A DNA stretch of 64,000 nt from Linanthus parryae (taxonomy: Eukaryota; Streptophyta; Magnoliopsida; Ericales; Polemoniaceae). The notes under the pieces are model-generated. The model saw nothing but the letters and a program-made list of their open reading frames with translations. It was not told the DNA's origin and did not search any database. The position numbers and the translations under genes are program-made. Shown here piece by piece: positions 25,930-37,859 of this stretch (positions are counted from its first letter, which is position 1; each line of letters starts with the position of its first letter). The stretch is from the NCBI GenBank assembly GCA_023055425.1, contig JALGPY010000004.1, positions 63,139,718 to 63,203,717 of the forward strand, in the 5' to 3' direction.

Positions 25930-28352
25930 TAAAGGGTAAAATTGTTTTATTGGCTGGGATTCCCATTAAGCCAAGAGTTGGCTACTGATCTTATTATGCA
26001 ATCGTTGTTGAATAGTTACTATCAATTCATCATGAATTACAATATATAGAGGTTGACAAGACTCTACCAAATGTACTCAATATGTTGAGAAAAGCCGAGC
26101 AAAGCATCAATAAGGGTAAAGGCAATGCCATAATGATGGTTAACAATGAGGTAAAGGGCGAGGAAGTTTCCTCGAACTCCAAAAGTTAAAGCCAAGGTTG
26201 TTGCTAAACCTAAGGAAGTTGCATTAAAGCACAAATGTGGTGTAGCTAATGAGGGCACATGTCACCATTGCTGTGTGGCTGGTCATTGAAAGAGGAACTG
26301 TCCAAAGTACCTGGAAGAAAAGAATAAATGAATTTCGTATTCCACTTCACGTACTTTTTTTATAGACGTCAATATATCTTTCTCTTCACCATGGATATGC
26401 ATAAAGGTTGTCGATCTCATTATTTTTACGATCCGGTCGAGAATCAAGTGTTTTTCTTGAACTTGTGTGTTTCTGGAAAGAGAGTATGTCTCTTAAGGAA
26501 CCAGTAGGAGGAAAGTAGAACTTGAAGAAGTTCAAGAACCGCAATAGAGCATTCATCATCTGGTGGAACATGAGCAGCATCCACAAGATGTTGTGGAACA
26601 ACAATTTACTCAAGTAACACAAGAACATCGTAGGTAATGTACGATACGTCAAGGGCAGAGAGATATGGATTTCTCATGGCGGAGTCTGGTGATGTATTTT
26701 TCATGGATCAAGATGAGCCTACAACCTATGAGGAGGCCGCAAGTGGGGCAGACTCTCAGAAATGGCTTGGAGCCATTAGATCCGAAATGTAATCCATGTG
26801 TGCCAACAAAGTACAGACTTTGGTGGAACCACCTGAAGGGGTAAAACATATAGGGTGCAAGTGGGTTTTCAAGAATAAAACCCACATGGATTGTAATGTG
26901 GTTACTTTTAAGGAACGAATTGTGGCTAAAGGTTTCGGGCAATTTCATGATATAGACTATCACAAAACTTTTCTCCAGTTGCAATGCTTCAATCCGTCTG
27001 CATCTTGCTTGCAATTGCTTGTTACCATGACCAAAATATTACAAATGGATAAGCATTTGGTTATAGAAACCTCCTTGAGGATGTGTACAAGACAGGGCCA
27101 GAGGGATTTTTGATCCAGATCATGCAAAGAAGGTGTGTAAGTTGCAGCGATCTTTTTACGAACGAATCAAGCTTCTTGGAGTTTGAATCTTCCATTTGAT
27201 GATGCGATCAAAGAGTTTTGTTTCATTGAGAATGAAGATGAACCTTGTGTTTACAAGAAGGTTATTGGGAGCATATTTGTATTTCTGGTCTTGTAAGTGA
27301 ATGACATACTGCTCATTTGGAATGATGTCCCTACTTTGCAATATGCTAAAGATTGCCTATAGAATTGTTTTTCAATTAAAGACTTAGGCGATGCAACCTA
27401 TATACTTGGTATAAATATCTATAGGGATAAATCAATAAGGTTGATCGGTGTAAGTCAGAGTACATATATTGACAAGGAGTTGAAAAGTTTCAACATGCAA
27501 GATTTCAAGAAATGATTCTTACCTATCACATGGAGTTTCCAAAGGCTAATTTTCCTTCCACACATATTGAGATGAACAGTATGATGAAGATTCTTATGCC
27601 TAATAAGTAAATATATTGACAAGGAGTTGAAACATTTCAACATGCAAGATTACAAGAAATGATTATTACCTCTGTCACATGGAGTTAATATTTTAAACGC
27701 TTATTTTCCTTCAACTCGGATTGAGATGAAGAGTATCACGAAGATTCTGTATGCCTAAGAAATAGGATCTATCATGTATGTCATGTTACGTACTAGCCTG
27801 TATGTATCATATGATTTAAGCATGACAAGTATGTACCAGTTATAGATCCCAGTGAGAGTCACTAGATGGCTGTCAAGAGTATCCATAAGTACTTGAGAAG
27901 AACGAAGGAAGAAATCTTGATATATGGAAGGGAGGCATACCTCGTTATAAAAGATTAAAAGTGATGCGAGCTTCCAAATCGACAAAGATGATTTCAAGTC
28001 CCCGTCAGGTTTCATGTTTCGCCTAAGTGGAGGATCCGTGAGCTGGAAAGGTTCAAAGCAAGAACAATTGTTGATTCTATCACAGAGGCTGAGTATATTG
28101 CTGCATAAGATGCATCACGAAAGTTGTTTGGATCAGGAAGTTCAATACTAAAATAGGAGTTCTCTCAAGTATTGTGTATCCTATGCCTTTATATTATGAA
28201 AAAAATTGTGCGATCTCACAAGCTAAGGAACCCATATCTAACATTCCATCTAAACATATACTTAGGAGATTCCATTTCATTCCAGAGATCATTAATAGAG
28301 TAGATGTGAAGATATGAAATGTTCCAACATATGACAATATGGCGGACCCACT
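25930..28352 (+). pseudogene. Decayed Copia gag-pol (same family as the element at 52160-60194)
   Basis: The sequence is riddled with stops, but stretches match the other element's protein. A gag block reads LGFP...QELATDLI, QFIMNYN and AEQSINKGKG; then comes a knuckle CHHCCVAGH-KRNC. A deletion joins the protease region directly to YDPVENQVF, so the pre-integrase and integrase core are missing. RT traces (GCKWVF, FSPVAM, LLEDVY, PEGF) run from about 26820 to 27100. RNase H traces (SFQIDKDDFKSPSGF, VSWKGSKQE) lie near 27960-28070. It ends ADPL at 28352, where a solo LTR is inserted. Confidence 0.85.
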
Positions 28353-29697
28353 TGTTGGAATAGGTGTCCTGGAGGCAATCTAATATTTAGTATGAACAAT
28401 GTTATTGGCTAGAATATTCATTTATTATTTATTGTGATATTTAATATAATGAAGTCCTTAGATACAATGAGTTGTTTATCTTAAATATCCCTAGTGCATT
28501 ATATTGATTAATAGGACGATCAAATATAGACTAGTATGTGTGTAGGTTGATATGGAGATATCAAGTCTAACACATGGATATGCATTAGGAGTAATGGCAT
28601 ACTGGATTGACCCACAACGAGAAGGATACATTAGATTATTTTAAAGTCACAATCGCTTCTCGTAGTGCTGATATAATTGCAATTCTTAGACTTGAATTCA
28701 CTAGATACTCTAGCTGTGAAATATCGTGCTTTGACGTTATCATACGTTACACCGTAACTGGGTAACTATAAAGGTGATTATCGGGCATGATAGGAAGCAA
28801 GCTTAGAGATTGTAGTGATGTAGAGAGGATTTGTCCCTCCCACATAATGGCAGTAAATATCCATGGCCACTCGAGGGATGAGGCTTATTGAATGTCTGGC
28901 CAGACACAGATAAATCGATATGAAGATATTGAGGTTATCTGCTTGCATAAGCATATTCCCAGGATCGAGGAACTATGGATTGGATATACGAGTGTGACTA
29001 TTTATGTCTCGTGTCCAATCCGGATATGGAGACAAGGGGATAGTGCAATATGTAATATTAAGCACAAAAAGGTTTGTCGGGATCACTGACTTATTTCTAT
29101 TAGTTGGGTTGCATGGATGTGTTGCTAGACACCGCTCCATGTTAGTAATAAGTTACTACCAACTAAGTATAAACCTATGGGGTCACACGTCAAATAGAGT
29201 TGAACTAGATTTGGGATTAATCAATATGATTAATTAATAAGAAGGATCACTTTGCAACACCTTGAAAACTTAGTAGGACTAATATGCAAGGAAGGGACTA
29301 ATCCAAGTTCATGTAGAGCTAGGGAGGGCCTTTATGTAGTTAACAAGGATTTGTTGGACTATATAAAGGATGCTCTAGCTTCCTTCCCACAACTAATGCT
29401 CATAACATAAGTGAGTGGGAGAGAAAGCAAAAAAGATAGCAAGACAAGACTAGAGGCCGAAGCCCCTAGCCCGTCCGCCCTATCCGTCGGCTACAAGAGG
29501 AGGGTCGAAACCCTCATTTATCCTCTGTTGCTTGATACGAGGACAATATTCTTTGTGTGATCTCCCGAACCAAAAAGGTACACATCTTCTATGTCCTTCA
29601 TCATGTTATGAATGTCTCTTCATGTGATCCTTGGTGGGCTTTGAGAAGGAATCAAATTTTTGTTATTCCGCTGCGTAACCTACGTCAAAACCCAACA
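28353..29697 (+). repeat. Solo Copia LTR (1345 bp) with perfect CCACT duplication
   Basis: It runs TGTTGG...CCAACA and is flanked by CCACT at 28348-28352 and 29698-29702. It is homologous to the LTRs at 52160-53583 and 58785-60194, and a TATATAAA promoter core lies near 29360. It interrupts the pol tail of the decayed Copia: coding sense ADPL on its left resumes as TKTL on its right. It represents recombination between the two LTRs of a former full element. Confidence 0.92.
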
Positions 29698-29702
29698 CCA
29701 CT

Positions 29703-29796
29703 TACCAAAACTCTTGTGCGGTGTAAGCATGACGGCCACACTAGATCTATAGGGGATACGAGATGCACCAAATTAGATCTAATGCAAGTGGGAGAT
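29703..29796 (+). pseudogene. Pol tail and polypurine tract of the decayed Copia
   Basis: The translation TKTLVRCKHDGHTRSIG parallels TKPLTQWKHEGHTRSIG at the end of the pol near 53610. GTGGGAGAT just before 29797 is the polypurine tract. Confidence 0.85.
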
Positions 29797-31137
29797 TGTT
29801 GGTATATTCCCTAGAGGTATCTATATTATTGTGACATTAATTTATATGGTTATATGTTGACATAATGAAGTCCTTAAAATACATGTTGTATTCTTAAATG
29901 TGCATAGTCCAGTATCACCACATAGTCTAGTATCACCATTTTGGTTATCTATGTGGTGATATGTTGACATATTATCGTGACATTCATTTATTGATAAAGG
30001 CATGTTATTCATTTTGGTTTATGGTGATATGTTGACATAATGAAGTCCTTAAAATAAATGTTGTATTCTTAAATGTGCATAGTCTAGTACTATTTTTAAT
30101 TAGGATGAATATAATGCATCGAGACTAGTATGTGTGTTGATTTAAATGAGATAGAAAGCCTAACACATAGGTAGGCATTAGGAGTAATGGCGTACTGTAT
30201 TTCCCTGCCATGAGAACATTACATGGATGTTATGTGAGTGTCACAAGTGCTTCTCACAGTGACAATGGTTTTGTGATCCTATGAAAAGAAGTAACTATAT
30301 TATCTAGATGAGGAGTGATATGTTTCAAATATCACACTGTAATAATGTGATTATACAGTCGGTAATTGGACATGTTATGAAACATTTTTGAGGGGTGTGA
30401 GTGGTGTCGATAGGATTTTTCCCTCCTACGTAACGGGAGTAAATATTTATGGCCACTCGATGTGTATGACTTAAGAAAATTCATGGTTGTGTTCAAATAA
30501 ATAAATATGAGATATTGATGTCATTTTTCTATCTAAGTCTACTCATGAAATTGAGAAACAATAGGCTGGATATACAAGGGTGACCCTCTATGCCTTGTGT
30601 CTAATATGGATACACGGACAATGGGATTATACTATACGGTAACGTTGGTACTTATAGGTACGAGAGAATTCAAATTTCTGTTTAATCCTAACCGTTAGGA
30701 TTAGTTTTCACTTAAGTATAAAATCACTAATTACCCTCTAGTCCACTAATGAGCAGTGAATTCCAATTTGACCAATTCTTGTGTGTGACCCTGTAGGTTC
30801 CTAAATACATTAGAAATAACAATTACATACATTGAGTGGTATTTCGGTAATACATCAATTAGAATTTCCAATTGTCCGAGTTCGAAATATTTGGTTAGAC
30901 AAAGTCATCATCCTTCCACCAGCAGACTGACATCAGCGAAGGGGAAGTCTACTTCAGATCATTCGTGTGAATAATGTAGAGGCGCTGCATCTTTTCAGCA
31001 TTCATGATCGTCACCAGTCAGTGCGACTAAGGTAAACCTTTAGTCATGACATTATGTTCATTCACATGATTCCTAGTTGGGTTTTAGGCAAAAAAAAATT
31101 GTAATTTCCGTTACGTTTGATTGTCCAAAACCCAATA
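29797..31137 (+). repeat. 3' LTR of the decayed Copia (1341 bp)
   Basis: Starts TGTTGG after the polypurine tract and ends CCAATA. It is a diverged member of the same LTR family as the solo LTR beside it, sharing ATAATGAAGTCCTTA, the AACACATAGGTAGGCATTAGGAG-type block and a final AAAACCCAA. The element's 5' LTR was not found in the window. Confidence 0.8.
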
Positions 31138-32015
31138 TTTGTCGTTTATCGAACTCTATATCCACTTTCAAACTATGTAAGTGGATAACAGTGGACAAAT
31201 TGAAACTCCAATAACTACCATCAAGAGACTCGCAATCACCGAGGCTTCATATATGGGAACACTTATGTTTCGCAATATGCACCAGGTCTCCAACGTCATC
31301 CACAATCCTCTTATCAGACTACTAATACAACTGTTACAACCCCCTAATGTGAGGTTTCCAGGGGTGCTCTCAGTAGTAGCAAATCTGGGGGGAATCCAGA
31401 AAGATCATCAAAGTAATCACTCATGAGCTTTAAGCTCTTGTTACCCTTAGGCCGAAGAAGGGTTATTTTGGTTGATAGCTCATAATGTCCATTTTCTCTA
31501 GGTGTTTTTTATGAAGGTTGGCTGGCGAGGGCAGCGTGTCTCACCGGGTAGGCTAGATAGAAATGCTCATAAAGGAAGACCATAAGAAATTAACAGTTAA
31601 CAAAAGTACCAACTTTCTTTCTGCCATGAGATGAGGTCTAATTGCTTGTAAGGTTTACCTAAGAAACTACTAGCAAGGGAAATTTGAACCCACGGGGTTC
31701 ACACTGATGGAATAATCCCCAAAGTTACACGCTTGCCATTTCAAAGAAGAGCCAATGCAACACCGAGACATGTAAGGTGTAACACCCCTTATCCCCGAGA
31801 GAGTTCTTAGTGCAATATCAAGACTTTGGAGGCAATTTTGTGTGTCGTCTGTCACATCATTAAAGTTGGAATTTTGGAGTTTTGGCATTATTTGGAAGTT
31901 GTTAGAAAGATTCTGAGGCACTAAAAATATTTAGGGTTGTTGTGCAATTCTATGAAATTAAGTAGAACCTCTAATTCTAATTTATACCCTAAAGTTTGAA
32001 AAACTACACTTTCAC
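31138..32015. other. Unassigned sequence with a possible Gypsy LTR start
   Basis: No supported gene. TGTAACACCCCTTATCCCC at about 31779 resembles a Gypsy LTR terminus, which suggests an LTR fragment cut off at 32016. Confidence 0.35.
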
Positions 32016-32511
32016 TGTAACAACCCATATTTTACTATAGGGTTATTTTAGTAATTTCAAACACTATATTTATTAATCGAAAATGTGAGAATCGTATTGT
32101 TTGATATTAGTGTTAGTCGTAATAAGACGCTGCATATATTGCGTGTGATTTATGTCGTAGTGATAAACTCTGCGATTATAACTATCTTGTTAAATATATA
32201 TAGTCCTATAATGTTATTTAATAATATCGTTTCGTTTTAAATAATAGGTTAACTATAAATTTTAAATTAATAGTGTAGTAAATGTTTAGTAAAATAAAAC
32301 GTTGAAGAGTTTTTCTCAAAATTAATATTTAACTTTTATTAAAAACATTAGTCAAATTATTCTTAACAGTTGTCAGTCAACTTTCGTTTTCTAGTCGAAC
32401 TCCGTTTTGTTAGTCATAATGCGTTCGTCAGTCGAACTTTTACTTTATAATGAAATCTTGTTTTATTAGTCAAACTTATTTTATAGTCAGTCGAATTTCG
32501 TTTATCAGCCA

Positions 32512-32598
<87 letters not shown>
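32016..32598 (+). repeat. Gypsy LTR fragment (family A), left arm of a large inverted repeat
   Basis: Begins TGTAACAACCCATATTTTAC. The same sequence in reverse complement starts at 60312 and continues (after removal of the Copia insert) at 52159-51666. It has a run of degenerate CAGTCGAA-type repeats at 32375-32510 and ends in an (ATT)n tract (about 32513-32598), where element B inserted. It continues at 41568-41602 and 49657-49680. Confidence 0.8.
32513..32598. repeat. (ATT)n microsatellite
   Basis: About 85 bp of ATT with one interruption. It is the insertion target of element B (duplication ATTAT). The mirrored (AAT)n tract of the right arm is at about 51711-51773. Further ATT tracts lie inside both element-B LTRs (32811-32869 and 38873-38952). 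Confidence 0.95.
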
Positions 32599-32599
<1 letters not shown>

Positions 32600-32805
32600 G
32601 TAATACCCCGGTATTTTGGGGGTATTTTTGGAGTTTAACAAAATTTCCGGACCGTTATGTGAAATTATAAAAGTATATATTTTTTTTCTACTAAATAGTT
32701 TTGTATTTACATTATTACTATTGTTATTATTATTAACAAAGAATAGTTTTGTATTTCTCTCTTAGTAATTAATCTTTCTTTCAATTACATATTACTATTA
32801 GGTTC

Positions 32806-32868
<63 letters not shown>

Positions 32869-35485
32869 GTTGTTGTCATTAGTATTAATAGTATTATCGT
32901 TATTTTATTTATTTTTATCAAAAGTTTTTTTTTCTAAGATGACTTTTTTTTTTAATTTATTATTGTGTAAAATTGTTAGTGAAGTGTAGCGGGTCGGGTA
33001 ACGTTTTTCTTAACATGTCCAAAGTATAGTTTTTAGTAAGCTTTTACGTAACGAACCACCGCGTCTTGTAGTACTCCAACCACATACTAACCTTCCTCCC
33101 ACCATCTTCTTCCCCATTCCATCTTTACACAGAGAAGATTTTGCTTCCCATTTCCGGCGAGACTCACCAAACGGCAAGGTCAAAATTGACTCCAATTCTC
33201 CCCAAATTCACGCCGATCAAATCAGTCTTATGTCCCCCTTGATTCCCTCGTCAATTCCCCTCACAATATCACCTCACAAAACCACCCAATTACTTCTGAA
33301 ATTGCCGAAGAAGAAACATACCCACTGCCCCTGTTTTGCCGAAAATCACCACCACTTCGTCCTCCATTTCTCCGGCGAAATCACCCCACCACGGTCGCCT
33401 ATATCCGGCGACCCAGCCACCAAAAAAACCCGCTGCAATAGCAACGGTTCTTGCCCACAAAGGAGTCGGACCTAAACCCAGCACCGCCGGCGATTTCGCG
33501 GCCTCCTCTGCTCCACTCGCCGTCGCCACCACAGTCTCTTCCCCTCCTTTTCTCTGACCGGCGAGTAGCACCAGCCACAGAGCCCGTCGCTCCATCGCCG
33601 TCGTCTTCGTCGCTCCGTTTCCTCTATTCGGTAAAACACCCGAACTCTCTCTGTTTTGTTTTTCACTTTATCTTGTTTGCTTGGTGTATAAGTGGAGTGG
33701 TGTTGTAATATTGTTTCCAGTGGGTTATTGTTTAGGATTTGTGAGTTTTGGGGAGGAATTTGGGGGCTTTTGTTGGTGTGGATTTGAATGATGGTGGTGG
33801 TAAAGCAAAAAGGAAGTTGTTACTCTTTGACAAAAACCTACAGATTGTAAGAATGGGGGTTTTCTATGTGTTGGTGCGTGTATGTATGTAAGGGGTGGTT
33901 GTGGTCTTTTATCAAACTACAAGGGTTGCATGTGTGTGTTAGAAAATTATGGAGTGTAGTTTTGCCCCCCTTTCATAACCTGTTACATGGGTAAAAAAAA
34001 AATGATTTTTGTTTTACAATAACTTCTAAACTCATATTGCTTTATGCCTTACTTAGATATGATTTGTGGTACATTTCCTGAAAAATAATTATGTACCTTT
34101 ATAATTGTTAAATTCGTATTTTACAAGTATAATATTTATGTTATGTTCTATTAATAACTGATAACGACGTTTTATAAATATCGAAAATGCGAGTTTCTCA
34201 TTTAATAACCTTTTCGTTAATATGGATTTTATAATAAAATTACTTTGGTTTAGCTCTTAAAAAAATGTTTCCTTATAAGTTAATCGTTAAATTAAAATAG
34301 CTACCCTTTTATATTAAATAATTTATATTAAATAAAACTTTCTTTTTTTTTCGATTATTGTTTTATAATTGTAAACCACCGTTTATCATATGTAATTTCA
34401 AAACTTTCAATGTTATAGCTAATAAATTATATTTTGTTTTGGGGATTATGTGAGGGTTGCACTTGCATTTCATATAGGACTTGTATGTGTGTGTTAGCAC
34501 TATGTTAATTAGGAATATTTGCTATTGTAGACACCGAGATCATAGACGGTGAATTTGTGGAAGATTCATACTACGAGTAGGACTTTGCTTGCTTTCGCGT
34601 GACGAGCTCTCTCTATTTTCAGGTAAGTTATATGCACAACATCTTTAAATATCAAAATGTGTTGTTTCGTGTGCGTTATCTCAAACTTGAAATTCAATTT
34701 CTGCTTTACAATACTTTGAATTCTTTTAACGCTTTCTTACGAACGATTTGAGAAGCATGTGGTCACTATTTAAAATTGTGGTTTATTACTCCCGTGGTTT
34801 CTTGAACAATAAATGTACGATAATAGAATTGGGAACGGTGTACAGAGGATGCGCGTGAAGGCCAACGGCCGGGAACACCTATGTGTGATTTCCCTAGGGC
34901 ATTGTACCCTCCTGTTAATTGTGAAAGCTAGGAGTACTACCTATACATGTTTAGGTCACGACTGTATAGGGGTGTCGACACTTAAGGTCTCACTAGTTCT
35001 TTAGGGAGAATCGGGATGGACTGTGATATCCCGTAGAAGTACCCTACTTTATTATTATTCCATCGTGACCTCTCTGTCCACACCGTACCTGTTGGGGCTC
35101 GTGTTATGCCTCAACCAAATAAAAGAGTAAAAATGTGGTTTTGCTTATTCTTACTATGTATATTCTCGTGTTAGCCAAAAACTCTGTCTTTACGTGTTGT
35201 GGTATATTCTTACTCAATTTTTACTGATAAAATGTTTTGCTGCGTCGGCTTTTGCTATTTTAAAACCGCAGGTTTGACTAAGCTAGCTGGGGTGGAACGC
35301 GCACACAAGTCAAAGAGTAGGATTGACTAGAACACATATTGTAGTAGATGTTTCTTTTAGTTTAAAATAATGTTTTATTATTTCTGTACAAAATGTTGGA
35401 GGTTTCCTCCTTTTATTTCAATAAAGTATTCTTTGGATTATCGTTAAGTCGAACTAGCAGGAACCGTAGGATCCGGGTTGTTTCA
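32599..35485 (+). repeat. 5' LTR of element B (2887 bp)
   Basis: It runs TGTAATACCC...GTTGTTTCA. The GC-rich block at 33100-33620 gives open frames in several phases but no recognisable protein. A possible exon (acceptor ATTGTAG at about 34530, donor CAG|GTAAGTT at 34622) and a second acceptor (AACCGCAG at about 35271) suggest a spliced leader. Confidence 0.92.
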
Positions 35486-35487
35486 GA

Positions 35488-35499
35488 TGGTATCAGAGC
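35488..35499 (+). other. Primer binding site (tRNA-iMet) of element B
   Basis: TGGTATCAGAGC two bases after the LTR end. Fixes plus orientation. Confidence 0.9.
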
Positions 35500-35869
35500 C
35501 GACGGTTCCAACGCTAGTGCGACTTTTCGATTTCCATTTAATAAAGATTAATTATAATTGGAAACTTTTCAAAATGTAAAATGGACATAGGACAACTAAA
35601 ACCGGAAATAAAACTAAACTAGCCGGGGATGTGGGTTATCATAGCCGTGTTTTCTTTTTAAATTTCCTCAGCGTGTGGTACGATTATCTGAGAATCTCTG
35701 TTAGTTAAGAATGGATAATTTGCTATGTGCCATGCTACTTGTTAGATTGCTAGATTATGAAATTGATGTTACATAATTGCTTTAAATTCTTTAAGCTTAT
35801 TTCTGTCGAGTAATGAGTGTATACGCGGTCTAGAACACTTCCGAGACTTCTCTTCTCTTCTTTCCGAAC

Positions 35870-36052
35870 ATGGACTTGGACGAGGACCAAGGAGATGAGC
35901 AGGACCAAGTCGATAACCAAGATGAGGAGTTCATAGACTGGGACGCCGATGAGATTTATGAGATTGAGCATGAAGAAAACAATGAGGTGGAAGAGATTGA
36001 GATTGACGCTGATGATTTCGAGTTCATGTTCAAAACTGACGATGAGGAGTAG
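35870..36052 (+). CDS. Short acidic open frame in the leader of element B
   Basis: The 60-codon frame is almost entirely Asp/Glu-rich (MDLDEDQGDEQDQV...DEE). It lies between the primer site and the protease relic, where gag would be expected. It may be a remnant of a gag tail or chance low complexity. No function can be assigned. Confidence 0.3.
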   Translation: MDLDEDQGDEQDQVDNQDEEFIDWDADEIYEIEHEENNEVEEIEIDADDFEFMFKTDDEE

Positions 36053-36279
36053 TTCCACGCCCATCCCACCCTTAGGGTCATCGTTTATTGCATTGTTTGA
36101 TCACGAGAGTTAACACTTAGCTTACCTTGTGTTTTGATATTTACTTTTGGGATTGAGTTGTTACTTTTATCATTTGAATTTTTATGTGGATTATCTGATG
36201 GGTGGATCAATAAATGTTTACTTGTTAACTTATGTGGTGAATGTATGTGGACTGGAATAGATTATTTCCTTCATATCAT

Positions 36280-36583
36280 CTACCTTGCTAAGAAGACAGA
36301 CTTACCAACTCCTACCCCAATATCTATCTCCATCTCTGCCCTTAGTGGAGAAGTCAGATCTTGTAATACCATATACCTCGAAGTCAACTTAGAAGTCTTA
36401 AGAGCCAAGCTACCTTCTAATCTGATTCTTTTCGATCTTGGTAACCTAGATATCATCTTAAGTATAGACTGGCTTAGCAAAAACGAAACAACCATAGAGT
36501 GTGCCAACCAAAAGTTAGATTCCATGGACCCGAAAGGTGAATGTCTATCCTATAGGGGTATAACCAGTGGACCCAAAATCTAA
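36280..36583 (+). pseudogene. Gypsy protease relic in element B (plus strand)
   Basis: The translation contains ISALSGEVRS, NLILFDLGNLDIILSIDWL and SKNETTIEC. This follows the Gypsy retropepsin pattern of a flap region followed by F-D-x-ILGMDWL-x-x-N. The active-site D-S/T-G is absent. It is the last plus-strand pol piece before the inverted segment. Confidence 0.75.
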
Positions 36584-36599
36584 ATCGTGTCAACCTTAA

Positions 36600-37450
36600 C
36601 CATCCTCTCATATGTGATGATTTATGCAATATCTCCTATACAATCCAGCACTTTGCATGATCCGATGAACTTGGGGCTCAACTTTCCTTTCAGCTTAAAA
36701 TCATTACCCCTTTGTAAGTGAAACCATTGCGAACACTTTGTCGCCAACCTTGAACTCCAATGGCCCTTTTCTTGAAAATTCCTGTAAACCTCTTGTCGAT
36801 CATGGACTTCCTTCATCCTTTGCTGAATCATCAAAATATGTTTTGTCGAGTCCTCGATCATTTGTGGTCCAAGAATAATTGTCTCGCTGATGTCGCTCCA
36901 ATTCAGTGGTGTATTGCATTCCTCCTATGCAATGCTTTGTAGGATGTCATCCCTATGCTAGCTGATTCAATAAGTGGCAACTTGTCCACCCATGAACCTT
37001 TAAAGTCCCAAAATTCCAGCTCTTAGCATGTCTTCCAACGTCTGAATCGTCCTTTTTGTCTTTCAATTCGTATCTGGGTGAAATGTTCTGCTCAATCTTA
37101 GCTCGGTAACCATGTTCTTTTGTAGCTCTTTCTAGAAATGTGATATGAAAATTGAATCTCTATCAAAAATAATCGAGCTTGGTACTCTGTGTAGTCTTAC
37201 CACATTCTTGTTAAATACGTCCGCCCTCTTTTCGATGTTCCACGTTTCTTTCACGGGAATGAACCTTGTCGTCACGTTCAGTCAACCGACTACCACCCAA
37301 ATCTGGTTCAACCCATTCGTCGAAACAGGTAAAGCTGTAACAAATTCCATTGAGATGGAGTCCCATTCTCCAATTATTGCAATATTCCGCCTGGTCTCTT
37401 GTGCTCGAGCCTGACCTTTTGACAAGTCAATCACAGAAAGTTCCTTTTGA
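36600..37450 (-). pseudogene. Gypsy integrase relic in element B (minus strand, inverted)
   Basis: The minus strand shows VRLHRVPSSIIFDRDSIF (Asp region), LSRTFHPDTN, KTKRTIQTLEDMLRAGIL, and further down KEVHDRQEVYR and KLKGKLSPKFIGSCKVL. These are the order and motifs of a chromovirus-type integrase C-terminal half. Stops and frameshifts are frequent. Its strand is opposite to the element's primer site and protease. Confidence 0.85.
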
Positions 37451-37859
37451 CAAATCAACTATTTTCCTTCTTCATATCTTCCCACCACAAGTACTATTCC
37501 AAATCCTTGTATAACTTGCCTTTTCCTGGATGTACCAATTATGATGTGTTATGAGTTTCCTTCGTAATCTTCTCTTTTACATCCACACATTTCATTCGTA
37601 CACACCGTCTTCCCTTGAATTTCACCCTACCATATTTCTCCACTTTGAAATCGAGTTCTTCGCCCATGTTGATTTTCTCCTCGATCTTTTGTTCGAAAGC
37701 ACTCTCTTTCTGTCTTCCTTTTATCTACGTAGATTTCCATTACTATCGTCAAATTACACAGCATGTTAGTCGTGTTTCTCTTCATGCAAACTCAAACCTC
37801 TAGCCTTCGAAACTCTTCGCAAAGCTTATTTGGCAAAACCCACATTGATTTTACCGTAT

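Noticed and set aside
28353..31137. Interpreting the two adjacent LTRs as one short element (99-bp core)
   Set aside because: The left LTR has its own CCACT duplication and splits pol coding sequence. The right LTR belongs to the older element.
32414..32641. Frames encoding poly-Asn or poly-Ile around 32.5 kb and 51.7 kb
   Set aside because: They are translations of (ATT)n/(AAT)n microsatellites.
33230..33708. Several overlapping frames in the GC-rich block of the element-B LTRs (also 39312-39790)
   Set aside because: Open in many phases because of base composition, with no domain. Identical in both LTRs because the LTRs are copies, so this is not evidence of selection.
36622..37803. Plus-strand frames at 37145-37803
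   Set aside because: Shadows of the inverted integrase relic on the minus strand.
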